Below, in pieces: positions 32,304 through 39,604 of a stretch of DNA of 64,000 nucleotides. Numbering within the stretch: the first letter of the stretch is position 1; the number at the start of each line of letters is the position of its first letter. The notes beneath the pieces are model-generated. The model made no database searches and had not been told where the DNA came from. It saw only the letters and a program-made list of their open reading frames with translations. The position numbers and the translations under genes were made by a program. The stretch is from DASUSH01 sp036375215 (GTDB lineage: Bacteria > Actinomycetota > Thermoleophilia > Solirubrobacterales > 70-9): positions 10,082-74,081 of the forward strand of contig DASUSH010000094.1 of the NCBI GenBank assembly GCA_036375215.1. Direction: 5' to 3'.

Positions 32304-33026
32304 CTACGCGGCCTCGGCCTCGTCGGCGAGGTCGAGGATGAGGCGGCCGTCGCGGACGCTTCTGACCTGGAAGTCGAACGGGGCGCGCTCGCCGAGCTCG
32401 CGGAGGAGGTCGACCGGCTCGGACAGCTTCAGGTCGAGCGACGCCCGGCCCGCCGAGAACCGCGTCACCGAGATCTCGCTCGTCGCCTCGATCGCGCCGG
32501 CGGCGTCCTCGAACCCGACGAGCTGGGAGAAGTCCGCGAGCGGCCCGATCTCCAGCTGGACGATGCCCTCGAAGAGGTCGGCGGGCGCCGCCGGGCGAAC
32601 TCCGAACGTGCTCTCCGGCGCCTCCGCCGCGGTCTCGGCGGCAGCCGCGTGCTCGGCCGCCGGCACGGGCTCGCGCGAGCCCGCCCCCTTCGGGTCCGCG
32701 CCGGCGATCGACGCCGCCTGGCGCAGCGCCTGCATCCGCACCCGCGTGGCGTAGCCGCGCGCCTGCGCGCACACGTCGTCGATCTGCGCTCTCAGCGCCG
32801 CCAGCTCGCGCTCACGCTCCACGACCCGCCGCGAGAGGTGCGTCCCCACCCGGTCGAGCTCGTCGATCCGCGCGTAACTCTCGGTCAGGGCGGCGTCGCG
32901 GGCCGCGATCGCCTCGTCGCGGTCGGCGACGCCTCGGCGCCAGTACGACACCTCCTCGCCGCGCACGACGAGCCCCGCGTCGCGCTCCGCGAGCGCCGCG
33001 TCGCGTTCGGCGATCGCGCCGTCCAC
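32304..33026 (-). CDS. Coiled-coil protein with DivIVA-like N-terminus
   Basis: 240 residues from GTG, function unknown. Residues 1-100 form a long charged coiled coil with repeating AERDAALAERDAGL and ARDAALTESYARIDELDR patterns; an Ala/Glu-rich linker follows, and the C-terminal about 90 residues (FEGIVQLEIGPLADFSQLVGFEDA, ISVTRFSAGRASLDLKLSEPV) look globular. The frame upstream of the GTG reads LFRRALFGYRPAEVD, a DivIVA-type N-terminal motif, so the real start may be CTG at 33065, just after GGAGG. DivIVA-like proteins mark poles or division sites, but that role is only inferred. Confidence 0.65.
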   Translation of the reverse strand: MDGAIAERDAALAERDAGLVVRGEEVSYWRRGVADRDEAIAARDAALTESYARIDELDRVGTHLSRRVVERERELAALRAQIDDVCAQARGYATRVRMQALRQAASIAGADPKGAGSREPVPAAEHAAAAETAAEAPESTFGVRPAAPADLFEGIVQLEIGPLADFSQLVGFEDAAGAIEATSEISVTRFSAGRASLDLKLSEPVDLLRELGERAPFDFQVRSVRDGRLILDLADEAEAA

Positions 33027-33117
33027 CTCCGCGGGGCGGTAGCCGAACAGCGCCCTTCTGAACAGGCCTCCTGCGATGGGCGAAAGCTAGGCGCGCCGTC
33101 GGACGAAGCCGCGGTCG

Positions 33118-33483
33118 TCAGAGCTCGAGCTTCGGCGCCTCGCCCCAGAGCTGCTCGAGCCGGTACAGCTCGCGGGTCTCGGGCACGAACACGTGCAGGA
33201 CCGCGTCGAGGTAGTCGAGCAGGATCCAGCGCGCCTCGCGCTCGCCCTCGGCCCGGGCCGGCAGCAGGCCCTCCGCCTTCAGCTGCAGCCGTGCCTCGTC
33301 CGCGATCGCCTTCGCCAGGCGCTCGTTCCGCGCCGACGCCAGCACCAGGTAGTCCGTGTAGCCGACCAGCCCGCGCATGTCGAGGACGACGATGTCGGTC
33401 CCCTGCTTCGCGTCCGCGATCGCCGCCAGTCGCCGCGCGAGCTCCTCCGTGTCGAGCGCCCGCTCGGCGCGGCTAGCCTCCAT
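33118..33483 (-). CDS. rsfS: Ribosomal silencing factor RsfS
   Basis: Binds L14 and blocks 50S-30S joining under starvation. 121 residues. Family signature: ELARRLAAIADAKQGTDIVVLDMRG, YTDYLVLASARNERLAKAIADE, and WILLDYLDAVLHVFVPETRELYRLEQLWG. The ATG is favoured over a GTG three codons upstream because GAGGAG lies 10 bp before it. It overlaps the nadD stop by 11 bp, the conserved nadD-rsfS pair. Confidence 0.94.
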   Translation of the reverse strand: MEASRAERALDTEELARRLAAIADAKQGTDIVVLDMRGLVGYTDYLVLASARNERLAKAIADEARLQLKAEGLLPARAEGEREARWILLDYLDAVLHVFVPETRELYRLEQLWGEAPKLEL

Positions 33484-34069
33484 AGAGGCCACGCTCCTCG
33501 ATCAGCTCGACCACGGGGTCGGGCACCAGGTGGCGGATCGGCCGCCCCTCGCGCACCCGCTCGCGCACCTGCGACGACGAGACGCCGATCGCGGGCATCT
33601 CGACCGCCGCGGCCTCCCCGGCGCCGGCGCCGAGCCGCTCCAGCACCTCGTCGAGATCGGCGCGCATCACCTCGGCGCGCGGCGCGATCCCGAGCCGCGC
33701 CAGCTCGACGACCCGCTCGGGCCGCCGCCAGGACTCGAGGGCGAGCGCCGCGTCGGCCCCCATCAGCCAGACCAGCTCCGCCTCGGGCTCCTCCCCGTGG
33801 AGCGCCTCCAGCGTCTCATAGGTGTAAGACGGCCCGTCCCGGCGCAGCTCCAGGTCCGAGACCTCCACCCCGTCCGCCGCGCCCGCCGCCAACCGCGCCA
33901 TCTCGGCGCGCACGCCGGCGCCGGGGTCGTCGGCGATCGTCTTGTGGGGCGCGACGCCGGTCGGCATCAGGAGCACCCGCTCCAGGCCGAGCTGCCAGCG
34001 CGCCTCCTGGGCGAGCACGAGGTGGCCGAGATGGGGCGGGTTGAACGCCGAGCCGAGCACGCCCAACAC
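33473..34069 (-). CDS. nadD: Nicotinate-nucleotide adenylyltransferase
   Basis: NaMN to NaAD in NAD synthesis. 198 residues. The nucleotidyltransferase signature GSAFNPPHLGH near the N-terminus provides the HxGH motif; GSAF replaces the usual GGTF or GGSF. The second signature is VSSSQVRERVREG near the C-terminus. LMPTGVAPHK and WLMGADAALALESW are also typical. It lies between proA and rsfS, 42 bp after proA, matching the common proBA-nadD-rsfS order. Confidence 0.94.
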   Translation of the reverse strand: MLGVLGSAFNPPHLGHLVLAQEARWQLGLERVLLMPTGVAPHKTIADDPGAGVRAEMARLAAGAADGVEVSDLELRRDGPSYTYETLEALHGEEPEAELVWLMGADAALALESWRRPERVVELARLGIAPRAEVMRADLDEVLERLGAGAGEAAAVEMPAIGVSSSQVRERVREGRPIRHLVPDPVVELIEERGLYGG

Positions 34070-34111
34070 CTTCGCCGGACCGGGAACGGTTTCCCCCGAG
34101 GCCGTATGCCG

Positions 34112-35377
34112 CTACTCCCGCACCTGGCCGGTGCCGTGGAGCACGTACTTCATCGTCGTCAGCTCGCGCAGCCCGATCGGGCCGCGAGCGTGCAGCTTCT
34201 GGGTCGAGTTGCCGATCTCGGCCCCCATCCCGAACACGAAGCCGTCGGTGAAGCGCGTTGAGGCGTTCACGTAGACGCAGGCCGCGTCGACGAGCCCGGT
34301 GAACTGCGATCCGACCTTGTCCGAGCCGGTCACGATCGCCTCCGAGTGCCCGCTGCCGTACTCATTCACGTGCTCGATCGCCTCCGCGAGCGAGTCGACG
34401 ACCGCGACGGCCATCTTCATGCCGAGGTACTCAGTCTCCCAGTCGGCCTCCGTCGCCTCGCCGACCTCGACGTCCCCGGCGGCCGCGCGCACGCGCCCGT
34501 CGCCGACGAGCTCGACCCCCGCCGCGCTCAGGTCGGCGAGGACCCCGGGCAGGAACGCTTCGGCGACGTCGGCGTGGACGAGGAGGGTCTCGGCCGAGTT
34601 GCAGACGCCGGGGCGGTCCACCTTCGCGTTGAACGCGATCGCCCGCGCCATCTCGAGGTCGGCGTCCGCGTGGACGTAGACGTGGCAGTTGCCCGACGCG
34701 GCGTACATCACCGGCACCGTCGCGACCTCCGTGAGCGCCGCCTTCAGTCCCTCTCCGCCGCGCGGGATCAGCAGGTCGACGAGCCCGTCGGCGCTCGCCA
34801 TCTCGGCGAGCTCGGAGCGCTCGCCGCTCGTCAGCAGCTCGACCGAGCCCTCGGGCAGCCCGGCCTCCGCCACCGCGTCCCGCATCACGGTCGCCAGCAC
34901 CGCGTTCGAGCGGGCGGCGCTCGAGGAGCCGCGCAGCACGATCGCGTTGCCGCTCTTCAGGGTCAGCGCCGCGCAGTCGATCGTCACGTTCGGCCGCGCC
35001 TCGTAGACGACGCCGACGACGCCCAGCGGCACCCGGACCTTGCGCAGCTCCACCCCGGAGGCGAGCGTGCGCTCCTCGAGGAGCTCGCCGACCGGGTCGG
35101 GCAGCGCGATGATCGCCCGCAGGCCCTCGGCCATCGCGGCAACCCGCGCCGGCGTCAGCGTCAGCCGGTCGAGCAGCGCCGCGTCGAGCCCGGCCCCGGC
35201 CCCGGCCTCGACGTCGGCCGCGTTCGCCTCGAGGATCTCGTCGGTCCGCTCGGCGAGCAGCTCGGCCGCGCGCTCGAGCGCCGCGTCCTTGGTCGCCGAA
35301 TCGGCGGTCGCGAGCAGGTGCGAAGCCCGCTTCGCGGACTCGCAGACCTCGAGCGTGCTTCGCGTCGCGATCGCCAT
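34112..35377 (-). CDS. proA: Gamma-glutamyl phosphate reductase
   Basis: Second step of proline synthesis, NADPH reduction of glutamyl-5-phosphate. 421 residues of the aldehyde dehydrogenase fold. The catalytic Cys is in RPGVCNSAETLLVH (about residue 260); VYEARPNVTIDCAAL, RGSSSAARSN and IPRGGEGLKAAL are ProA hallmarks; the C-terminus ELTTMKYVLHGTGQ is standard. TACCCT ends 6 bp before the ATG. It is separated from proB by a plus-strand VOC gene, so the two proline genes have separate promoters here. Confidence 0.96.
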   Translation of the reverse strand: MAIATRSTLEVCESAKRASHLLATADSATKDAALERAAELLAERTDEILEANAADVEAGAGAGLDAALLDRLTLTPARVAAMAEGLRAIIALPDPVGELLEERTLASGVELRKVRVPLGVVGVVYEARPNVTIDCAALTLKSGNAIVLRGSSSAARSNAVLATVMRDAVAEAGLPEGSVELLTSGERSELAEMASADGLVDLLIPRGGEGLKAALTEVATVPVMYAASGNCHVYVHADADLEMARAIAFNAKVDRPGVCNSAETLLVHADVAEAFLPGVLADLSAAGVELVGDGRVRAAAGDVEVGEATEADWETEYLGMKMAVAVVDSLAEAIEHVNEYGSGHSEAIVTGSDKVGSQFTGLVDAACVYVNASTRFTDGFVFGMGAEIGNSTQKLHARGPIGLRELTTMKYVLHGTGQVRE

Positions 35378-35383
35378 GCTCGT

Positions 35384-35389
35384 AGGGTA
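35384..35389 (-). promoter_or_regulatory. Possible -10 element (TACCCT) of proA
   Basis: A TANNNT hexamer exactly 6 bp before the proA ATG, the same geometry as hisIE and obgE, with no ribosome-binding site in between. Confidence 0.4.
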
Positions 35390-35427
35390 ACCATCCGGCC
35401 CGGCGCGGCCGGGGCACCGGCATTGCG

Positions 35428-35805
35428 ATGAGCGAGCTGATCCACACCTGCTACCGCATCGGCGACATCGACCGCTCGGTCGCCTTCTACGAGGCGCTCG
35501 GATTCGAGGAGCGGCGCCGCAAGCCGATCCGCGACGAGGCGATCAACGTCTTCATGGGCCTCCCCGGCGACGGCGACCGGCTCGAGCTGACCTACAACCA
35601 CGGCGTCGACTCCTACGACCTCGGCGACGGCTACAACCACGTCGCGATCACCGTCGACGACCTGCACGCGACCGTCGAGCGCCTCGCCGCCGCGGGGATC
35701 GAGCCCGAGAGACCCCCGTACCGGGCCCGCAAGGGCGGCTCGCTGATCTGCTTCGTGCGCGACCCGGACGGGTACCGCGTCGAGCTGATCGAGCGGCGGA
35801 TGTAG
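35428..35805 (+). CDS. VOC-family glyoxalase I-like protein
   Basis: 125 residues with two beta-alpha-beta-beta-beta modules typical of lactoylglutathione lyase: IHTCYRIGDIDRSVAFYEALGFEE, LELTYNHGVDSYDLGDGYNHVAITVDDL, and CFVRDPDGYRVELIERR. Candidate metal ligands are His6, Glu in LELTYNHG, His in YNHVAI and Glu in YRVELIE, the glyoxalase I set. It probably detoxifies methylglyoxal thiol adducts, but VOC proteins are diverse. The gene sits alone on the plus strand between proA and proB. Confidence 0.83.
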   Translation: MSELIHTCYRIGDIDRSVAFYEALGFEERRRKPIRDEAINVFMGLPGDGDRLELTYNHGVDSYDLGDGYNHVAITVDDLHATVERLAAAGIEPERPPYRARKGGSLICFVRDPDGYRVELIERRM

Positions 35806-35820
35806 ACCCGCCCCGACGCG

Positions 35821-36909
35821 CTACGCCAGCACGAAGTTGTCGCGGTGCACGGCCTCCTCGGAGGCGTGTGGCATCAGCTCGCGGACGCGGTCGGTGCGCA
35901 TCCCCTTGATGCGGCCGAGCTCGTCGGCCGAGTAGTTGGCGATCCCCTTGCCGACGACCGTGCCGTCGCAGACCACCTCGACCGCGTCGCCGGCGCCGAA
36001 CCGTCCCTCCACGGCGACGATCCCGACCGGGAGCAGGCTCGAGCCGCGCTCGCGCAGCACCCGCGCGGCGCCCTCGTCGACGACGACGCGGCCGCGGGCC
36101 GGCTTCGCGTAGCGCAGCCAGAGCTTGAAGCTCGGCGTCCGCTCGGGCCGGGGCTCGAACCGCGTCCCGGTGCGCTCGCCGGCGACGGCCGCGAGGAGCG
36201 TCCCGGCGGCGGTGCCGTCGCAGATCACGACCGGGATGCCGGACGCGCTCGCCATCTCCGCCGCCGCCACCTTGCTCGACATGCCGCCGAGGCCGAAGGG
36301 CGAGGTCCCCTCGCCGATCTGGAGCGTCTCGAGTTGCGCGAAGTCGGTGACCGTCTCCACCAGCTCCGCATCGGGGTCGGTGCGCGGGTCGGCGGTGTGG
36401 AGGCCGTCGACGTCGGAGAGCAGGACGAGCAGGCGCGCCTCCAGCAGGATCGCCACCTGGGCGGAGAGGAAGTCGTTGTCGCCGAACGTGATCTCGTCGG
36501 TGGCCGTGGTGTCGTTCTCGTTCACGACCGGGACCACGCGCCACTCGAGCAGCCGCCGCAGCGTCCGCCTGGCGTTGACGTAGTTGGAGCGCGCCGCGAT
36601 GTCCATCGAGGTGAGCAGCACCTGCGCCGCGTGCACGTCGCCGCGCCCGAGCCGCTCCTCGTAGGCGCGGAAGAGCGAGCCCTGGCCGACCGCCGACGCC
36701 GCCTGCAGCTCGTCGATCGCCTTCGGCCGCTCGGCGAGGCCCATCACCCGCCGCCCGCGGGCGATCGCGCCCGAGGTCACCATCGCGACGTCCTCCCCGC
36801 CCCCGTGCAGCTCGACGACCTGCGCGCAGACGGAGTCGAGCACGTCCGAGCGCAGCTCGCCGCCCTCGGCGGCGACGATCGAGGAGCCCAGCTTGGCGAC
36901 GACGGTCAT
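35821..36909 (-). CDS. proB: Glutamate 5-kinase
   Basis: First step of proline synthesis. 362 residues: amino-acid-kinase domain with VAKLGSSIV at the start, VTSGAIARGR, ENDTTATDEITFGDNDFLSAQVA in parts, LLSDVDGLHTADPR and GTSPFGLGGMSSKVAAAE, then a C-terminal PUA domain (GRVVVDEGAARVLRERGSSLLPVGI onward). The kinase domain is the site of proline feedback. TAGACT lies 9 bp before the ATG. Upstream is the secreted hydrolase island rather than obgE. Confidence 0.95.
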   Translation of the reverse strand: MTVVAKLGSSIVAAEGGELRSDVLDSVCAQVVELHGGGEDVAMVTSGAIARGRRVMGLAERPKAIDELQAASAVGQGSLFRAYEERLGRGDVHAAQVLLTSMDIAARSNYVNARRTLRRLLEWRVVPVVNENDTTATDEITFGDNDFLSAQVAILLEARLLVLLSDVDGLHTADPRTDPDAELVETVTDFAQLETLQIGEGTSPFGLGGMSSKVAAAEMASASGIPVVICDGTAAGTLLAAVAGERTGTRFEPRPERTPSFKLWLRYAKPARGRVVVDEGAARVLRERGSSLLPVGIVAVEGRFGAGDAVEVVCDGTVVGKGIANYSADELGRIKGMRTDRVRELMPHASEEAVHRDNFVLA

Positions 36910-36918
36910 TCCGCGGCC

Positions 36919-36924
36919 AGTCTA
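36919..36924 (-). promoter_or_regulatory. TAGACT -10 element of proB
   Basis: TAGACT ends 9 bp before the proB ATG without an intervening ribosome-binding site. Its presence just after the last gene of the secreted hydrolase island suggests proB does not depend on the island's transcript. Confidence 0.45.
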
Positions 36925-36943
36925 GGAATGGACGGGTCCTGCG

Positions 36944-39604
36944 CTAGGGCGTCGAGTTGCCGCAGGCGTCGGTGACCGCGACGTCCGCGATCTGCGCCCC
37001 GGCGGGCACCCGCGCCTCGAAGCCGAGTCCCTGGTCGTCCGGCCGCGCGACCACCTCGCGGCCGCCCGCGAGCGTGATCCGCGCCTCGCCGTCGCGGACC
37101 CGCCGCGGCAGCGCCAGGATCGCCGGGCCGGGATCCGGGTAGCGCGCGCGGACCCGCGCGACGCCACCGTCGGCGACCGCGTCGATCACCTCGAGCGGCT
37201 CCGTCGGCCCCAGCTCGAACTCGTCCGAGGTCGCGGCGTACTCCTCGGGCGCGCCGGCCGGCGCGGTCACCGCCCGCCCGGTCACGACGAACCGGTAGGT
37301 GCCGAGCGGCTCGCAGCTCGAGAACTGCCAGGTCTCGGTCCAGGCCCCGGCCTGGTTGTCGTAGACGGTCACGTCCTCCGGCCCGTCCTCGGTCCCGACC
37401 GTCACCCACTCGCCGCCCTGGAGACGCTGGAGCGAGACGAAGGTCTCCCCGCGGGTAGCGTCGACGCTCGGGTCACCCCCCTTCCAGGTGAAGCTCACGC
37501 GGTCGAACCGGCGCGCGTCGCCGGGCTCGGCGACCACGGCGCCGGCGTCGGGCGTGGGGACCGGGTTCGCCGAGTTCGGGACGTCGAAGCCGACCGGCGC
37601 GGGCTCCGGGTCGCTCGCCGGCGCCTCGCCACCGCCCACGACCGCCGGCACGAGCGAGGTGGCCGTGTCGCGCAGCAGCGGGCCCTGGTGGCGGCCGAAC
37701 AGCGTGAAGCTGCCCTCGTACGCGCAGGCGTCGTACTCCTCCGGGGTCGAGGTGTAGGAGAGGTAGCCGTTGGAGAGCCCGGCGATCACGGTGCCGTCGA
37801 GCTCGCCGCCGGCCGCGTCGGTCACGGCCGCGGAGATCCTCCGCCCCATCTGCGTCGTGATCTCGAACGGCATCGCCGCGATCGCGGTGTCGCCGATCCG
37901 CAGCAGCGAGATCGGGGCGGTCTGCGGCACGAGCCCCACGCCCGCGATCAGCGGGAACTTCGCGCCCTGGCCCGGGCCAGCGACGTTCTCGACCGGCGAG
38001 CAGAAGCCCTCCTGGACGATGCCCGCGCCGAGCGCCGTGATCGGCCCGACCGGCATGCCGTCGGCCTCGTCGCCGTCGAACAGCTTGAAGACCTGGTGCG
38101 CCTCGAGCTCGAGGTCGCCCGCGAGGTGGCCGCCCGCGTCCTCCCACGCCGCCACGATCCCGCCGGCGACCTTCAACCCCGTCATGTTCGCGCTGGCGGC
38201 GGAGCTGTTCACGTAGTCGAGCGGCTCACCGTCGGGCGCGGGCGAGCCGCCGTTCGGGCTGACGTCGCCCTCGGCCCCGTTCGACCAGACGAGGGTGCCG
38301 CCGACCTCGTCCTCGACGAGCCGCTCGGTGGTGGCGGCGTTATCGCCCGAGAACAGCAGATTGGAGTCGCCGAACGAGGTCGGGTGAACAGCGAAGTTCG
38401 ACCACGTCCCGATCGGCGCGCCGTCGGTCCCGTCGGCCCGGACCACGGTCACGGTCCGGTTCAGCTTCAGCTCCTGCTCGCGCGCGTCGGGCACGTCCTC
38501 GTTGCGCTGGAACGCCTCGAAGGCGCGGTTGTTGGAGGCGCCGTCGAGCTCGCTCGTGCCGAGCCCGACCCGCGCCGGCTCGAGCGACCGGTCGGCCTCG
38601 ACGATCGCCTCGGCGATGCCGTCGGCGGTGATGCCGAACACGCGCGGGTCGAAGAAGTCGCCGCCGAGTGCCTGGTAGCCCAGGTTGTCCGCCGGCCAGA
38701 TCGGCCCGGTGGCCGAGTGGCTGTGGGTGGCCGAGATCACGATGTGGTCGGCGGCGATCCCCGTGGCGGCGATCCGGTCCTGGACCGCCTGGACCAGCGC
38801 GTACGGGAGCCCGCCGAGGTCCGCCTGGACGAGCGCGAACTTCTCGCCCTCGCGCTCGATCACGATCGCGCTCGCGCGCAGCCGGGTGTGGATCCCCTCG
38901 CTGGGCTCGAAGGTCTTCGCGTAGAGGTTTTGGTCGGGCGCCGGGTCCGCGACGACCTGCATCGCGTCCTCGGGGCTCTGCGGCGGGTCCGCGACCCGCG
39001 AGCGCGCGGTGTACGCGAACATCGGCGTCCCGACGGGCGGGGTGATGTCGGCGACCGCCGCGCCGGCCTTCAGCTTGGTGGGCCCGGGCTCCGGGTCGGG
39101 ATCGGGATCGGGCCCCGGTCCGGGGCCGGGCGCGCCAGGGCCGGGCGCGGGCAGCGCGCCGTCACCGCCGCCCTCGCCGGGGCGCTGGCAGAGGTCCTGG
39201 TCGGCGGCGAGCGGCCGCTGCGCGGCATCGCCGCGCGTGCCGCCGCGCCCGCCGTCGTCGACCTTGGCCCGGACGGTGATCGTGAGGAGCTCGCAGCGCG
39301 CGCTGGCGCCCTCGAGCGCGGCGCGGCCGGGGGCGGTGAGCGGCAGGAGCGCGTTGCGCGAGCCGCCCTTGGCGAAGCGCACGCGCTCGCGCCCGCTGAG
39401 GCGCCGGGTGCCGGGCGCGCTTGCGGTGAGCTCGACGCGCGCCGGCTCGGCGACGCGGACCCGCACGGCGATCGTGCCGGTCGCGAGCGCCTTGCCCTGG
39501 TCGGCGGTCTTGATCTTCACGGCGTCGGCGGCGGCCGAGGCGCCCGCCGGCGCGAGGAGGAGCGCGGTAGCCGCGATGGCGGCGGTGGTCGCTCGGCGGC
39601 GCAT
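36944..39604 (-). CDS. Secreted neutral/alkaline ceramidase-like hydrolase (copy 1)
   Basis: 886 residues. Signal peptide MRRRATTAAIAATALLLAPAGASA, an about 110-residue N-terminal beta domain, a PGP/DPDP linker (about 155-173), then the ceramidase domain: GAAVADITPPVGTPMFAYT, ADLGGLPYALVQAVQDRI, the zinc-type ATHSHS, FAVHPTSFGDSN, WSNGAEGDVSPNGG, MPFEITTQMGRR, and SNGYLSYTSTPEEYDACAYEG with LFGRHQGP. The C-terminal region (RFDRVSFTWKGGDPS, GTYRFVVTG) matches the ceramidase C-terminal domain. Such enzymes split N-acyl sphingosines outside the cell; the true N-acyl substrate is unproven. Its ATG overlaps the upstream stop by one base. Confidence 0.72.
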   Translation of the reverse strand: MRRRATTAAIAATALLLAPAGASAAADAVKIKTADQGKALATGTIAVRVRVAEPARVELTASAPGTRRLSGRERVRFAKGGSRNALLPLTAPGRAALEGASARCELLTITVRAKVDDGGRGGTRGDAAQRPLAADQDLCQRPGEGGGDGALPAPGPGAPGPGPGPDPDPDPEPGPTKLKAGAAVADITPPVGTPMFAYTARSRVADPPQSPEDAMQVVADPAPDQNLYAKTFEPSEGIHTRLRASAIVIEREGEKFALVQADLGGLPYALVQAVQDRIAATGIAADHIVISATHSHSATGPIWPADNLGYQALGGDFFDPRVFGITADGIAEAIVEADRSLEPARVGLGTSELDGASNNRAFEAFQRNEDVPDAREQELKLNRTVTVVRADGTDGAPIGTWSNFAVHPTSFGDSNLLFSGDNAATTERLVEDEVGGTLVWSNGAEGDVSPNGGSPAPDGEPLDYVNSSAASANMTGLKVAGGIVAAWEDAGGHLAGDLELEAHQVFKLFDGDEADGMPVGPITALGAGIVQEGFCSPVENVAGPGQGAKFPLIAGVGLVPQTAPISLLRIGDTAIAAMPFEITTQMGRRISAAVTDAAGGELDGTVIAGLSNGYLSYTSTPEEYDACAYEGSFTLFGRHQGPLLRDTATSLVPAVVGGGEAPASDPEPAPVGFDVPNSANPVPTPDAGAVVAEPGDARRFDRVSFTWKGGDPSVDATRGETFVSLQRLQGGEWVTVGTEDGPEDVTVYDNQAGAWTETWQFSSCEPLGTYRFVVTGRAVTAPAGAPEEYAATSDEFELGPTEPLEVIDAVADGGVARVRARYPDPGPAILALPRRVRDGEARITLAGGREVVARPDDQGLGFEARVPAGAQIADVAVTDACGNSTP

